Both the position numbers and the translations under genes were made by a program. A DNA stretch of 64,000 nucleotides from Syngnathus acus. Its lineage: Eukaryota; Chordata; Actinopteri; Syngnathiformes; Syngnathidae. Location: assembly GCF_901709675.1 (NCBI RefSeq), contig NC_051095.1, positions 8,895,956-8,959,955 on the forward strand, read 5' to 3'. The notes beneath the pieces were generated by a model. That model was not told where the DNA came from, searched no databases, and saw only the letters and a list, made by a program, of their open reading frames with translations. This document shows, piece after piece, positions 25,401-37,400 of the stretch (its first letter is position 1; each line of letters begins with the position of its first letter).

Positions 25401-28400
25401 TAATATTTGGAATTCAATCTCAATTGTAATTCCTCAACGTTGAATCCTTATCTAATCTTAACTCTTCAATATCTTAATCTTAACTCCTTGTTCTTGACTG
25501 GATATTTACTTCAAGTTTTTTTCCCCTTACCAGCCAGAACTACAAATCCAGCTTTTATTTTTCAAAGTCCTCATTGGATATGAAATCTGTCACAGGTCTC
25601 TGTCCGGGCTGCTTACTACGATTTATAACATGAAATACGCCGGAAAGTGAGTGGCATGGCATCTTTTTGTCTCGTCTCATGCAAGTTCGTCACTGCTTCA
25701 ATGACTTGACAATGATTTTGTTGTTTTAATTGGTTCCCTTCTTTTTACAATGTTAGCACATAACAGGCCTTACTTGAACAGAGTAATTATTTCAGGAAAT
25801 ATATCCTCTATTACGAAATGTACTCTAGGTTGAGGTTTGCCACGGACAATAATATCTAAAACAATGCCACTGTGATAACGCTGCCTCTGCAGAAATGCCA
25901 GGCAGGATCGCTCCCACCAGCTATGTCAACACCATCACTCTGTCTTCACCTTCCGAGGTGCTGAAAGATGCACAGCTGCACCACACATTTTTTTCTTCTG
26001 GGTCATTTTTATGAAGACAGAAGAATAAGACAAACAGCTGTCAAACACCCGGTTTAATAAACCTCATCTTGGTCGTCTCCATTATGAGCTGCGTGCAAGA
26101 AAAACAGCAGGGTTGTTGAAACCCTTGAAATTTGATAGGTGGTGATGTCGCCTATACTCCTTATACCCTATTAATCTTGTGTTTATCCACAAATGCATGG
26201 TTATAGACTATCCCATCCGGCGTCCTCCAACTGCTTATCTATTCAACTATTTTCTTTAGTGTTTTTCTGGTGAGCTGGAGCCTATCCCAGTTGACTTTGG
26301 TAGACATGTGGGGTGGACCCTGAACTTTTTGCCAGTCAATCACAGTCCCAATTGTATATTTAAAAAATAATGTCAATACTTCTTGGTTCTAGAACAAAAG
26401 TCATTTTCCTCACAACAACATAGTTGATAGTATAAAAGTACATAACACAGTAATGTTGGATGGCCGATTTTTGGATCATAAATAAGTTTGGCACCCCTAA
26501 CAGTGTTCTTGCTTTAGTGTCCAAAAACAGCTCCGAACAGTTTGAAAAAAAATTCTTGAATGATTTTTGCTATCTAGGCCAGCCGTTAAAATTAACAAGA
26601 TTCTTTCTTTCATATAAAAACATAATGACACTATCATCCTGCAAAATTGCATCTATTTTCTTTCATTTGATAACCTAAAATTCAGAAGTATGTTTCCAGT
26701 GTCCAAAATGACAAGCCTGTCCCGCCTCTGCTACTGCAGCAACGCCGGAAAATAGCCAGGTTGACACAGAACAGCGGCACCCGGAAAAAGTCACTGGCAT
26801 TACAATTGTGAGTCGTCACTGTGAATACTTTTATAATTAAAGACACAAAGCTGAGATGGAGGCAGCTGGCGTCATGACCAACACAATGACTCATACAATG
26901 GGGGAATCATTAATAATATTGAAGGCATAATTAAATTCATTCTGGAGACACCTCAAAGGCACATTGACTTACATTTTTCACAGTATTTGCCAGTGAAGCC
27001 GTCCACGCATTGGCACTGCTGCCAAGACCAGTGGTCCAGACAGGTCCCTCCATGTCTGCAGGGGCTTGCGGTGCAGGCTGCCTCCAGTCTTGGGCATCTA
27101 AAATAATAAAGGACAATTGGATCTGTCGGTTTGACAGGCCCAAAAGAATCTCCAAGAAAAGAGGCAGATGCACACTCCCGGAACGAAATTCGGATTGATT
27201 TGCATATAAAAGATTTCCCCTCGCTTCTACGAAAAAAAATCTGCAACCGGTTTCTGGTATCGCACAGCTTTAGAGAATGTCTGCAAAAGCCGAGCAGATG
27301 TCCCACAGCGAGAGGCAAGGCAGACAGATGGGAGCAAGCGGTATAAGATGGAGAAAGGATGAAATTAGGACTGAAGGGAGTTGGGGTGGGGTGCAGACCT
27401 GTCAAGGATGCCATGTGATGCCAGCGCCTGACTGGGCTCCAGCGGGCGTCCATTGACAGCCAACTCCATGATGCAGCCCACAAAGTCATGAGTGGCGACC
27501 TGACCAGGGCGGTGGAGGACGGACTCCATTGACCTGACGCCCCCCACTGAGAGCCGGTTGGGCTCCACGTCCAGGATCCTGCACATACAAAAGAGATCCA
27601 CAATCAAATGTTGGCATATTGTGGCTGTGCAATAAACACAAAATCAGTATCCACACAACTGTCCTTCACTCAGACCACATCTTCCCCATTTCTGAAGCCG
27701 AGCAAATGGAAAAGCAAACTCCCTTTTTTTCCAAGTGTCGACAACCTTTCATAATGAAGGTCATGTTTTAAGCAAACGATTGACGGCGAACATATATTTA
27801 CTGATTGATTCATTCAGATCAAAAGCAGGTGGTTAAATGACCCATTTAAGTCTTATGTTATTTCGAAACTTTGACAATATTATTACTGTTGTCAAAACAT
27901 TGACAAAGTTCTTTGCACATGAACATTAAGACTATAATTAAAATCATATTCATCAAGTCCTCAAACGCTTAGTTTTAACCAAGAATTTGTCTTGAGATAT
28001 CCACAATGGCTCAAAGTCTTAGCTTCTCAAGGTCTTGGTTTTCCTCAAAGGGTTCCCTTGTTATTGTTGTCCACTTGTTGTCTCCCTTGTTAGCTTTGCA
28101 AAAACTATATGATGTCTCAAAAACAACTTGTATTACTAAAAAAAACAAAAAGAAAGTAGGTATATGGGATTTTAATCACGAACTTGCCAGAACAAAAGCT
28201 GTTCCGAACAAAATTTCTCAGGCGTTGTGTTCCTTAAGGATGACAAATGAGCTCACGTTCAAGCTGGAACAAACATATTGTTGAGAAGAAAGAAAAACCT
28301 TTCCAAATTTTTATTTGAGGACAACTTGGCATGGTTAGCCACAGTGACCTCAGCCAAGTGAGCTTCTACGGTTACCTCACTTGTTCCCGACGTGGCGCTC

Positions 28401-31400
28401 GGCACGGCGACTATGAGCTGTTGCGAGACAATAGCCGAGCCAGGATGAAGGAAAACTCATTAACACCACACAAAAATTACACTGCTAAGTCGTTCCTTGA
28501 GTACTCGGCAATTTTGCTGCCGCTGTTATTGGCGGGATAATTTTACGTCCCTCTTATAAAGGCCAGAAACGTTTTTGGTTAAACGATGACGATCGACAGA
28601 CACGCAAATCCTGACAAAACTTTGGCAAATGCTCAGCTAGCATGTGCTGATGGGAAATGTGCATTGAATTTTATTTTATTTTTTTGGGGGGGGTGAGTTA
28701 CTGTGCTACACAGCAGAATAAACATCATAACAGGTGGAAGAAAACATTTGGATTCTGCCATAATTATTTAAGTTTTCCAAGCTGAAGAATTGGATGTGTC
28801 AACTCAATTTTAGTGCATACGGTTGAACTGAGGAGAGGAATGGAAAAAAACAACTTCTAGCATGTGTGTGTGATTTTGTCTTACCAGTCGGTGTGAACAG
28901 CCACGTTGCTCACGGCACAGTAGCCTGGTTCCTGGTCGTCGCCGCACAGATCCACGGTCAATGAGGCGGCCTGCGGGACAGCACATTGTGGGTCACGTGG
29001 CGGGGATTCATCCCAGACAAATCCAATTAACCAAAGTTTCCACTTTGTACACATGCCAACAGTTTTGGAAGTTGCAAAGAATCCGAATCGCACAATCGGC
29101 CCTTGTGTGCAGCAGTTGTTACTCCGTCAAAAGTACAAACAGCCTGTCAGCAAGTTTCTCACTGGTGATAATTAGGGTCAGGCAGAACTTTCGTCGCATT
29201 CCACACACAGCTCAGTTAAACTTGGGTCTGGATGAATATTTATGGAACGCAGTAGTACGAGTTGACTAATGAAGGTGCCAAGCCTGAGCACTTGCTTTGG
29301 ACACTTTTTGAGGTTGAAACACAATTTAGGTATGTAATCTAATGTTGCATACAATCATGAGGGAAGGGCCCATTCAAATCTAAATTTTTTGGCGTAGTAC
29401 AAAGGCGATCTACGTTCCCACGCGGCTGCTGTGAACAGCAAAGAAACGCGATTGTAAAACAAAATCGCATACAAATCCATCTGTCTCATTGTAATTTAGT
29501 CTCAAACCTTTTCCAAATTCTGCGTTTTGTATTTTACTGAGAGTCATTCTTTGTCTTTCTCACTCAATTTACACAGTTGCCGTGAAGAAGCTATTTGAGT
29601 GGCTTCAATGAATGCTATGAACTGTATTTGCTGTGAATTTCTGACCATATTGACCAGAGAAGACAAAGTGGTTGAATGACAAGGATCTTATTCAGGGGCC
29701 ATCTATTGAGGACCAATGTTCAGAATGGTGTCAAGTGATTATCCAGCAAATGCATGTAGGAGGGTGCCATTATAATGGACTACATTACAGGAAACCTTTC
29801 TTCAGCTGTCGAACTGATATGGTCAGAGCTCTGTGCTTCGGTGAGAAAATTACTCGATGATTGCTAAAAAAAAAAAGAGCTCTCAAAACTGTGTGAAAGT
29901 GCAGAAAAATCACAAAATTGAGGGGACCGCACTGCACCCCTGCTGGATCTTATGTAAACATGGAGCACACTGGCCTTGGATCTCAGAACACAAATCATCC
30001 ACAGCCCTGATGCGTTTCTCTCGTCGCCACACATGAGGCACACACACAACAACATGACCCTTTTGAAGCACAATAAAAATGTCCGAACCACATGAACATT
30101 GTAAGAACCTCGAGCAATCAAAGGCCGTAAAGCCTTAGAAACGCTACTCACTATCCTGTGTCTTAATGCGGTCTAGAGGTTTGTTTTTTCTTTTTCCGCA
30201 AAGGCTTTGAAAGATTGTCCACAGTGCTTTTGTGTGTGGCTGAGGGAATATGAGGAGAGCACCAATGTAGCTGTTTTTGGAAGAACCCGTGGCGCTGGTT
30301 TCTACTGTAGCGGAGGTGCTGGACGTGCCGTTTTAATCTGGGTCTAATAGTCCAAGCAATCAAGAGTTCAATGAGTTGCACCGAGGGCTAATTCGTCAAA
30401 CTCTACATGCTCACATGGGGGGTTTGTTGGTGATACTGATTTATTGGACCAGTCATTCAGCAGTAAGTTTTCTACCTGTTTGTTTTATTGTTTCTCTAAA
30501 CAAGAATGTGATTGCAGCTTCAGTTGTGGCTAGAAGAATTGGGCAGCCCAAATTAATCAAACCTTGGAGTTTTGCCCTTACTTCAAGAGAACATTAGCTT
30601 CTCATGCTAATCTCTGACTGGCCCACTGCCTTGTGATCTGAAAACTGAAGGATCCTATTCTTTCCGTTCACTTCCACAGTCCCCATATTACTTTACAAAC
30701 TATCAGTCAGCACTCAAACTAACAAATTAACTGTTCTAGCAGGTCCCCCAGTGACGTTCCCAATGCTCTGTGGGAGAGATTGGCAGTCCAGTGGGATGCC
30801 TATTTTATAAAAGCTTGGATGGATTCTTCTCAGTTTCCTTGCCGCTGAATGTCTGGCAGGGTGAAGCTTCTCATTCAAGAGACACAATTTCAATGTTTTA
30901 ACTCCTTATATGGTAACTCACAAACAAGCAATAGAATTGTAATTACAAACCATGGAAGCTGGAAGCCAAGCTACCAGTGGTCTGGGAGACTGCAATTATC
31001 TGATGGTGCAAACAACAAGCTGGCTGCTTTTGAGCAAGGAAACCTCAGGACATAAACTTGTGTTCTATTCTGCATTCCTCTTCCTTTTACACAATTTAGC
31101 TGTTGCTTTAAACCTCAAACATGTCCCATAAAAGCGTCCGCCCTTACCATCCCAGCCCGTCTGGCGATGATTGTGTGGAACTGCCCGTCGGACACTTTTA
31201 TCATGGTCATCAGTTTGTATGTTCCGCTTCCCAAGTTGAAGGAAAAGCGCATCCGTCCCTCAAAGATCTCCAGGGCCAAGAACTCAGCCTTGTCTCCAGT
31301 CTGGTTATCGTGGTTGTACATGAGCAAGGCATTGTTCTTCAGGGTTGCAAACTTGATGTAAATGTAGTTGTTGTTAGGGTCCAGGGACGGGAACTCCATA

Positions 31401-34400
31401 TAGGAGAGCTCCTCGAAGCCATAGCTGTTCAATTCACAGTGTTTCCCAAAAACCCCTGAGGAGTAAAAGAGAACAAATAAGAAATTGACAGATGACTTTA
31501 AGTTACGTTGACAGCACAGAATATTTGATGAATGGAAAATGGCCTCAATGGAATGGGGTTACTAATACATATGCAAGTTGCCTTCGTTGTTACTCACCAA
31601 ATGGACAGTGACAGTAATATCCATCCACCCGGTTCTGACAGGAGCCGCCATTAAAACATGGGTTACACTCACAGTGATTGATGATGGAATCACATGTTTT
31701 GCCTGGGTTCACAAGACAACACGCATTAACACGATGGAGTGGTGGAAAATATCGGAAAACAATAAATGGGAACACAGGCTCTACACAAAGCTTTCACTAC
31801 CTGATTGTGAGTTGATCAAATAAGCTTGCCCTCTATATACAGTATGTGACAGAAAAGTAAAATCCTACTGACTCAAGCGCATTTTCCCATTTAAAATTAT
31901 GATTCCCAGTTCAAATTGAGCCAAAGCATCTTGAAATATTCATAGGAGGAAAAGTCCACATTATTGGCAGACTCTTCACACTAAACATATTGGGAGGCCC
32001 AATCCAAGATCAAATTATTCTAGAACAAAGTGAATTTGTTGCTGTGCTGAAAGACAAACATCTAAAATGAACACGAGTTGTTGAAACGAAACGGGCTGGG
32101 AGAGCGTAATGAACATCAAAATATGAGGAATGTGACATTGATAATACCAATGGGACTCAGACATGGCCAAGGCAGGAATGGTGCATGGCAAACAGGCAGA
32201 CATTAAAGGGTTGCGAGTACGCTTGCAGTGATAAATGCTGAAGAAAACTTGTTTAATGGAGAGCGAGCCGACTGCCAAAAATCCAGCGCAGGAAAACAGG
32301 AAGACTAAAGTTCACGGCGCGGGCATGCAAACTACTGTAAGTCAATAGGTGCATTTCCTCTGGAGGGTCATTTATCTTGATGAAACTTAGACGTGCTCAT
32401 TTTTTTATTGTCATAATAAAAATGGACAGTAATTACTAGACTGGGGGAAAATTGCCTTGCTTTGAAAATGTCTTTCAGATGTGGCAACTGGACAATGAGC
32501 CCCTATCAAAATGAGTGTCCTAAGTAATGCCAATTAAAATCAGCTCCCAGTTTTAGCCACGCTAACAAGTCTGAGTGGTCATTAATTTTCCAACATAAAG
32601 CCCTGATTGGATCTTGTATAAAGCTGCCAATTTGTCAAGCGCCGGGATCGGTGATTAGTAGATCATACAGTACAAAGTTAGATTACAGTTGGATAATTGC
32701 GTCGGTGTGTGTGGTCAGCTCTGTGTAGGCACATGATGCAATGTGATACGGACTAATAGCCTCCACTCTGGAGCAGGGTCAGCTTCACAGCTTCCTTTTT
32801 ATTAAAGCAAACATGGCTGCCTGGTATTCAGTTGATACTCCACCCCATCAAACAATCTTAAAGATTTTCTGGCAACTATAGGAATGTGACACCTCAGACT
32901 CAAAAGCAAATATTGTCTTTGGAGTGTGAGCTGTCAGCTGTTTAAATTTCATGAGAGTGTATCCTATGTCCTGCCTATCTTTTTTATCTGTATCACTGAC
33001 GGAGTGGTCTGACATAAAACGTGACTGCTATGTCTGTGTGTGTGTGTTGTTGTGTATATGTAGTACCTGCAAATCCGGATTTGCACAGGCAGTTGAAGCC
33101 GCCGGGGAAGTTCTGGCACAGTGCCCCATTCTTGCAGGGATTGGAATGGCATTCATTTATGTCCCTCTCACACGCCATGCCAGTGAAACCTTCAGGACAG
33201 GTGCAGGAGAATCCCCCTACCAGATTGTGGCAAGTGCCGCCATTGTGACAAGGCGACGGCTGGCATTCATCGACGTCAGTCTCGCAAACAGCTCCTGTGT
33301 ATCCTGGCCTGCAGCTGCAAGCGTAAGGTGGCAGCGGGTGGTTGGATACCAGGATGACCGGGATGCTTTCCTCTGTTTTCATATCAGGTCCAACAGTGAG
33401 GCGCTTCTTGCAGCTGCCTCCGTTCTGGCACGGGTTACGTGTACATGGATCGTGATCCACAGCATCTATTTGCACACCACTCTGTCTATTCAAGATATCT
33501 TTGATACTCTGGAAGAATGTGGCGACACCACTGGGGTTCACATATTGTCCATGTCCTCGTTTGATAGCTGCCATCACGAAAGTCTGGTTTTTGAGCTCAA
33601 ACGCACCATAAAGCAGGACCCCGGTGCCCAGTCCGGCTAACTGAGAGTTGGCAATGCGTAAAAAGCTGAGGTAGTGGTCGGTGAGGAAGTTTCTGACTCC
33701 ATGAGACTGGAGACGGATTAGAATGCTGTTATCTACGGTGGCATTTGTGAAACTCATGAAGAGAACCCGGGCTGTGTTGCTGACAGGACCATGGACACCA
33801 TCACTGCTTCGGATGGTTAATTCAAAGTTTCCATCTGCTGAACGTGCTTTTGAGTTTAGGTTGCATGTTCCAGTAGGAATATTAAACAGCACTGAGGAAG
33901 GTGGAATGAGGGAGCAGTGGAACCTGTCTTGAATGTCAGGGTCTTGGGGTTTAACATCTCCCAAAGAACCTCCAGGAAATATGTTTCCAAAGTAGTGAAC
34001 AAAGATTTCCATTGACCTCGGTGCTGAAGGGTTGTCATTTTGATCATTTATTTTGACGTGTATGGTTCCTGTGGAGGACATTTGAGGTGTACCAGAGTCC
34101 TTGATCACGATGGAGAGATAAAAGTCACTAATCTGTTCTCTGTCAATCTCCCGACTTGTGGTTAGCATTCCAGTTGGACTTAGATTGAAATAGCTGTTGG
34201 CAGAGCCAGAGCTGAGAAGACTGTATATGTAAGGTCCTTGATTTGGTGGTAAGTCTGGGTCGGAAGCTGTTAACATGGTGACCGCAGTTCCAGATTTCTG
34301 GTTCTCCATTGCTTCAGCGTACGTGGTTGTCAGACTTGGACCGTTATCATTGATGTCTTCCAGGTTCACAATCAGCATGGCGCTTCCAGTTGAAGGAGGT

Positions 34401-37400
34401 GTGCCAGTATCCACAGCGAGAATGCTTAGATTATACACAGGCGTTATTTCTCGGTCTAGCGCAGCTGCAACAGACACTTGGCCAGTTTTGGGGTTAATAG
34501 TGAAAACCTTTTTATCAAACTCTGGTGCAATTGAGTAGGAAAATCGGCTCCAGCTTGGGACAGAGTCAGAGTCTTCAGCACTCACGAACGTAACCAGACC
34601 ACCAGGTGCGAGACCTTCACTAACTTGCACGTCATACAACTCTTGAGAAAAGACAGGAGGATCATTGGCATCAAGTATTGTGATGTTCACAAAAACCTCA
34701 TCAATATCCGCACCACGGATAGCACCGGCGTTTTTGGCCAACACTCTAAGTGAAATCTTTTCCTCTTTCTCGCGGTCCAGCACACCTGCGACATAAATCT
34801 GTCCGGTTTTCTTGTTGATGCCAAAACCTTTCCTCCTGCTTTTCCCAAAAATGAGGTAGTAGACTAATCCGTCGTCACCTTGGTCACGATCACTTGCAAA
34901 AACTTCCCCAACCACTGTGCCTTTTGGAGCAGCTTCAGAGATTTCAAAGTAGTACTCTTTGGAGACAAAGCGAGGTACATATTCATTGGCTCCCTTTAGC
35001 TGAATGTTGACATTGGCGAAGTTGTAGCGTTCCTCGTCTGGGACGTTGAATGCCTTCACTGTCAAATAGTAGACCTGTTTAGCCTCATAATCTAAGAAGC
35101 CCTGAGTGGTGATGGTGCCTGTGTTGGGATCAATAACAAAGAGATCACTGTCTGACGATTGTATGACATAGGCCATGACCGCATTCGCTCCTGAATCGCG
35201 ATCGATGGCATTCATTTTCAATACTGTGGTGCCACTTGGAACATTCTCCTGAACAACAGGGTAGTACTCATCTGGATCGAACATGGGAGGGTTGTCATTC
35301 ACATCAGTCACGTAAATTGTGACAGTGACAAAGCTGGATTTTGCAATCCAACCACCATCTGTGGCTGAAACTCTCAGCTCATATTGTTGGTTTTCTTCAA
35401 AATCCAGGGGCTGCGCTAAAGATAACACACCTGTTTTACTATTAAGTGCAAACAACCCCTTGCTATTGCCTGACGTGATATTATACTTGATGAGGCCATT
35501 CATTTCTTTATCTTTGTCTCTGGCTGATAGGGTTCTTATTGCTGTTCCCACAACAAGGCTTTCTGGGACTGTAGCTGTCATTTGGCTTTGCGAGAACTCG
35601 GGTGTGTGATGGTTTTCCTCCGTGACGGCGATTCGCACTGTTGTTTGTGCCGACAAAGGCGGATTTCCTCTGTCGCTGGCTGTGACACCCATGAGGTAAA
35701 GCTTATTTATGTCAGATGTGAGGGGTGATGCAACAGTAACCCATCCGCTGATTTTATCTAATTTGAATTTACTAGAGCTGTTACCTCCTGTAATTGAGTA
35801 TTCAACTTCAGAGTTGAGGCCAAAGTCTTTTTTGTCGAGAGCTATAATTCTTAAAAGTCTGGTACCAACTTTGACACTCTTTGTGACAGGTGTAAAGTAG
35901 TTTGGTGAATCAAACTCGGGAGGATTATCGTTACTGTCAACAATATTCACAATGACTGTCGTCTCACTCATCAAAGGTTTGAGGCCACGATCTGAAGCCG
36001 TGACAATAAAACTGTGGCGATTGATGTTTAAACTGCTTGCGCCTGTTGAATTTAAATATCTCAATTGTTGCTTCACAAATATCTCTCCAGAGCTGGCGTT
36101 AATTCTGAAATACTCCGACTGGGACCGAATAAAATAAAATATCTTTCCATTGAAACCCTCATCGGGATCGGTGGCTGACACCTGCGTCACCAAGGAGCCC
36201 ACCTCAGTCAGTTCGGGGTAGTCAAGGTAATATGATGGACGACTAAATCTGGGGGCGTTGTCATTGATATCTGTTATAAATATGGTGACATCTGTGCTAA
36301 CTGTCCAGCCGGAGTCGTGGGCGGACACTTTGACAATGAAGTGGTCTGTGTCCTCCCTGTTGAGTGGCCTACTTATTGTTATGTCTCCTGTGTATGCATT
36401 AATACTAAATGGAAGGCTGGTGTCTGTGATTGAATAGCGGCTGATAGCGTTTGCTCCAGCATCCTCATCTGTGGTGGTGACTCTAGTGACTGTATAACCT
36501 ACGGGTGCATTCTCGGCCACAGTAGCGCTAAAGATCTTTGAAAACCGGGGGGCGTTGTCATTTACATCCAGCACACTGATTTTCACTTTGACTGCAGAGT
36601 TTTTAGACGGTGACCCTCGGTCCGTGGCTTTGACTTTCAATGTGTACTGGGCAACCTTCTCACGGTCAAGCGGCCTGGTGGTTCGTATTTCACCGGTAGC
36701 TCGACTGATGCTGAAGCTGTTGTCCTTGTTTCCATCCATGATGGCATATTCGAGCTGCCCGTTAGGTCCATTATCTAAATCTACAGCAGAGACCATTAGC
36801 ACCCGCTGGGGTGACAGATTCTCCAGTATCTCAGCATGGAAGGGGTCCTTATCAAATGTGGGGTGATTGTCATTCACATCCAGCACAGTAATGTCCACTC
36901 TTTCATATGACGAATATGGTGGAAAGCCTTGATCTCTGGCCTCAATCCAGAGAACGTATTTCTGAATATGCTCATAATCCAGAGGATGCCTGATGATTAG
37001 GTCGCCTGACAGCTGGTCAACGTGAAAGGCGTTGTCCAGGTTACCACTGGCGATGTAGTATGACAACGGCCCGCCCCTCCTGGAAGATCCCGTCACGGTT
37101 GTGACAAGGTGATTGGTTGGCTGGCTCTCAGGGAAGGTGAATGCATGCTCCTTTAACTTGATGACAGGGAAGTTGCCTCCGTTGACGAAGCGGACCGTCA
37201 CAGTGGTTGTGTCAGTTTTGGGGTTGGCTCCGCCATCTTTAACCCGGACCGTGAGGGTAACCTCAGAGGACCCCGTCAGCTTCTCATTGGCAGTGATGGC
37301 ACCTCGTACAGGGTCGATCTTGAATTTGTCAGAATTGTGGCCCATCAGGGAGTAGTGTAACTGGGCGTTGGATCCAGCGTCTTCGTCTGTGACCGTAACA

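Noticed and set aside
32951-33640. 229-codon plus-strand open frame
   Set aside because: It lies antisense over the EGF-encoding part of the giant fat4 exon. Its composition mirrors the cysteine-rich coding strand, and it has no recognisable domain.
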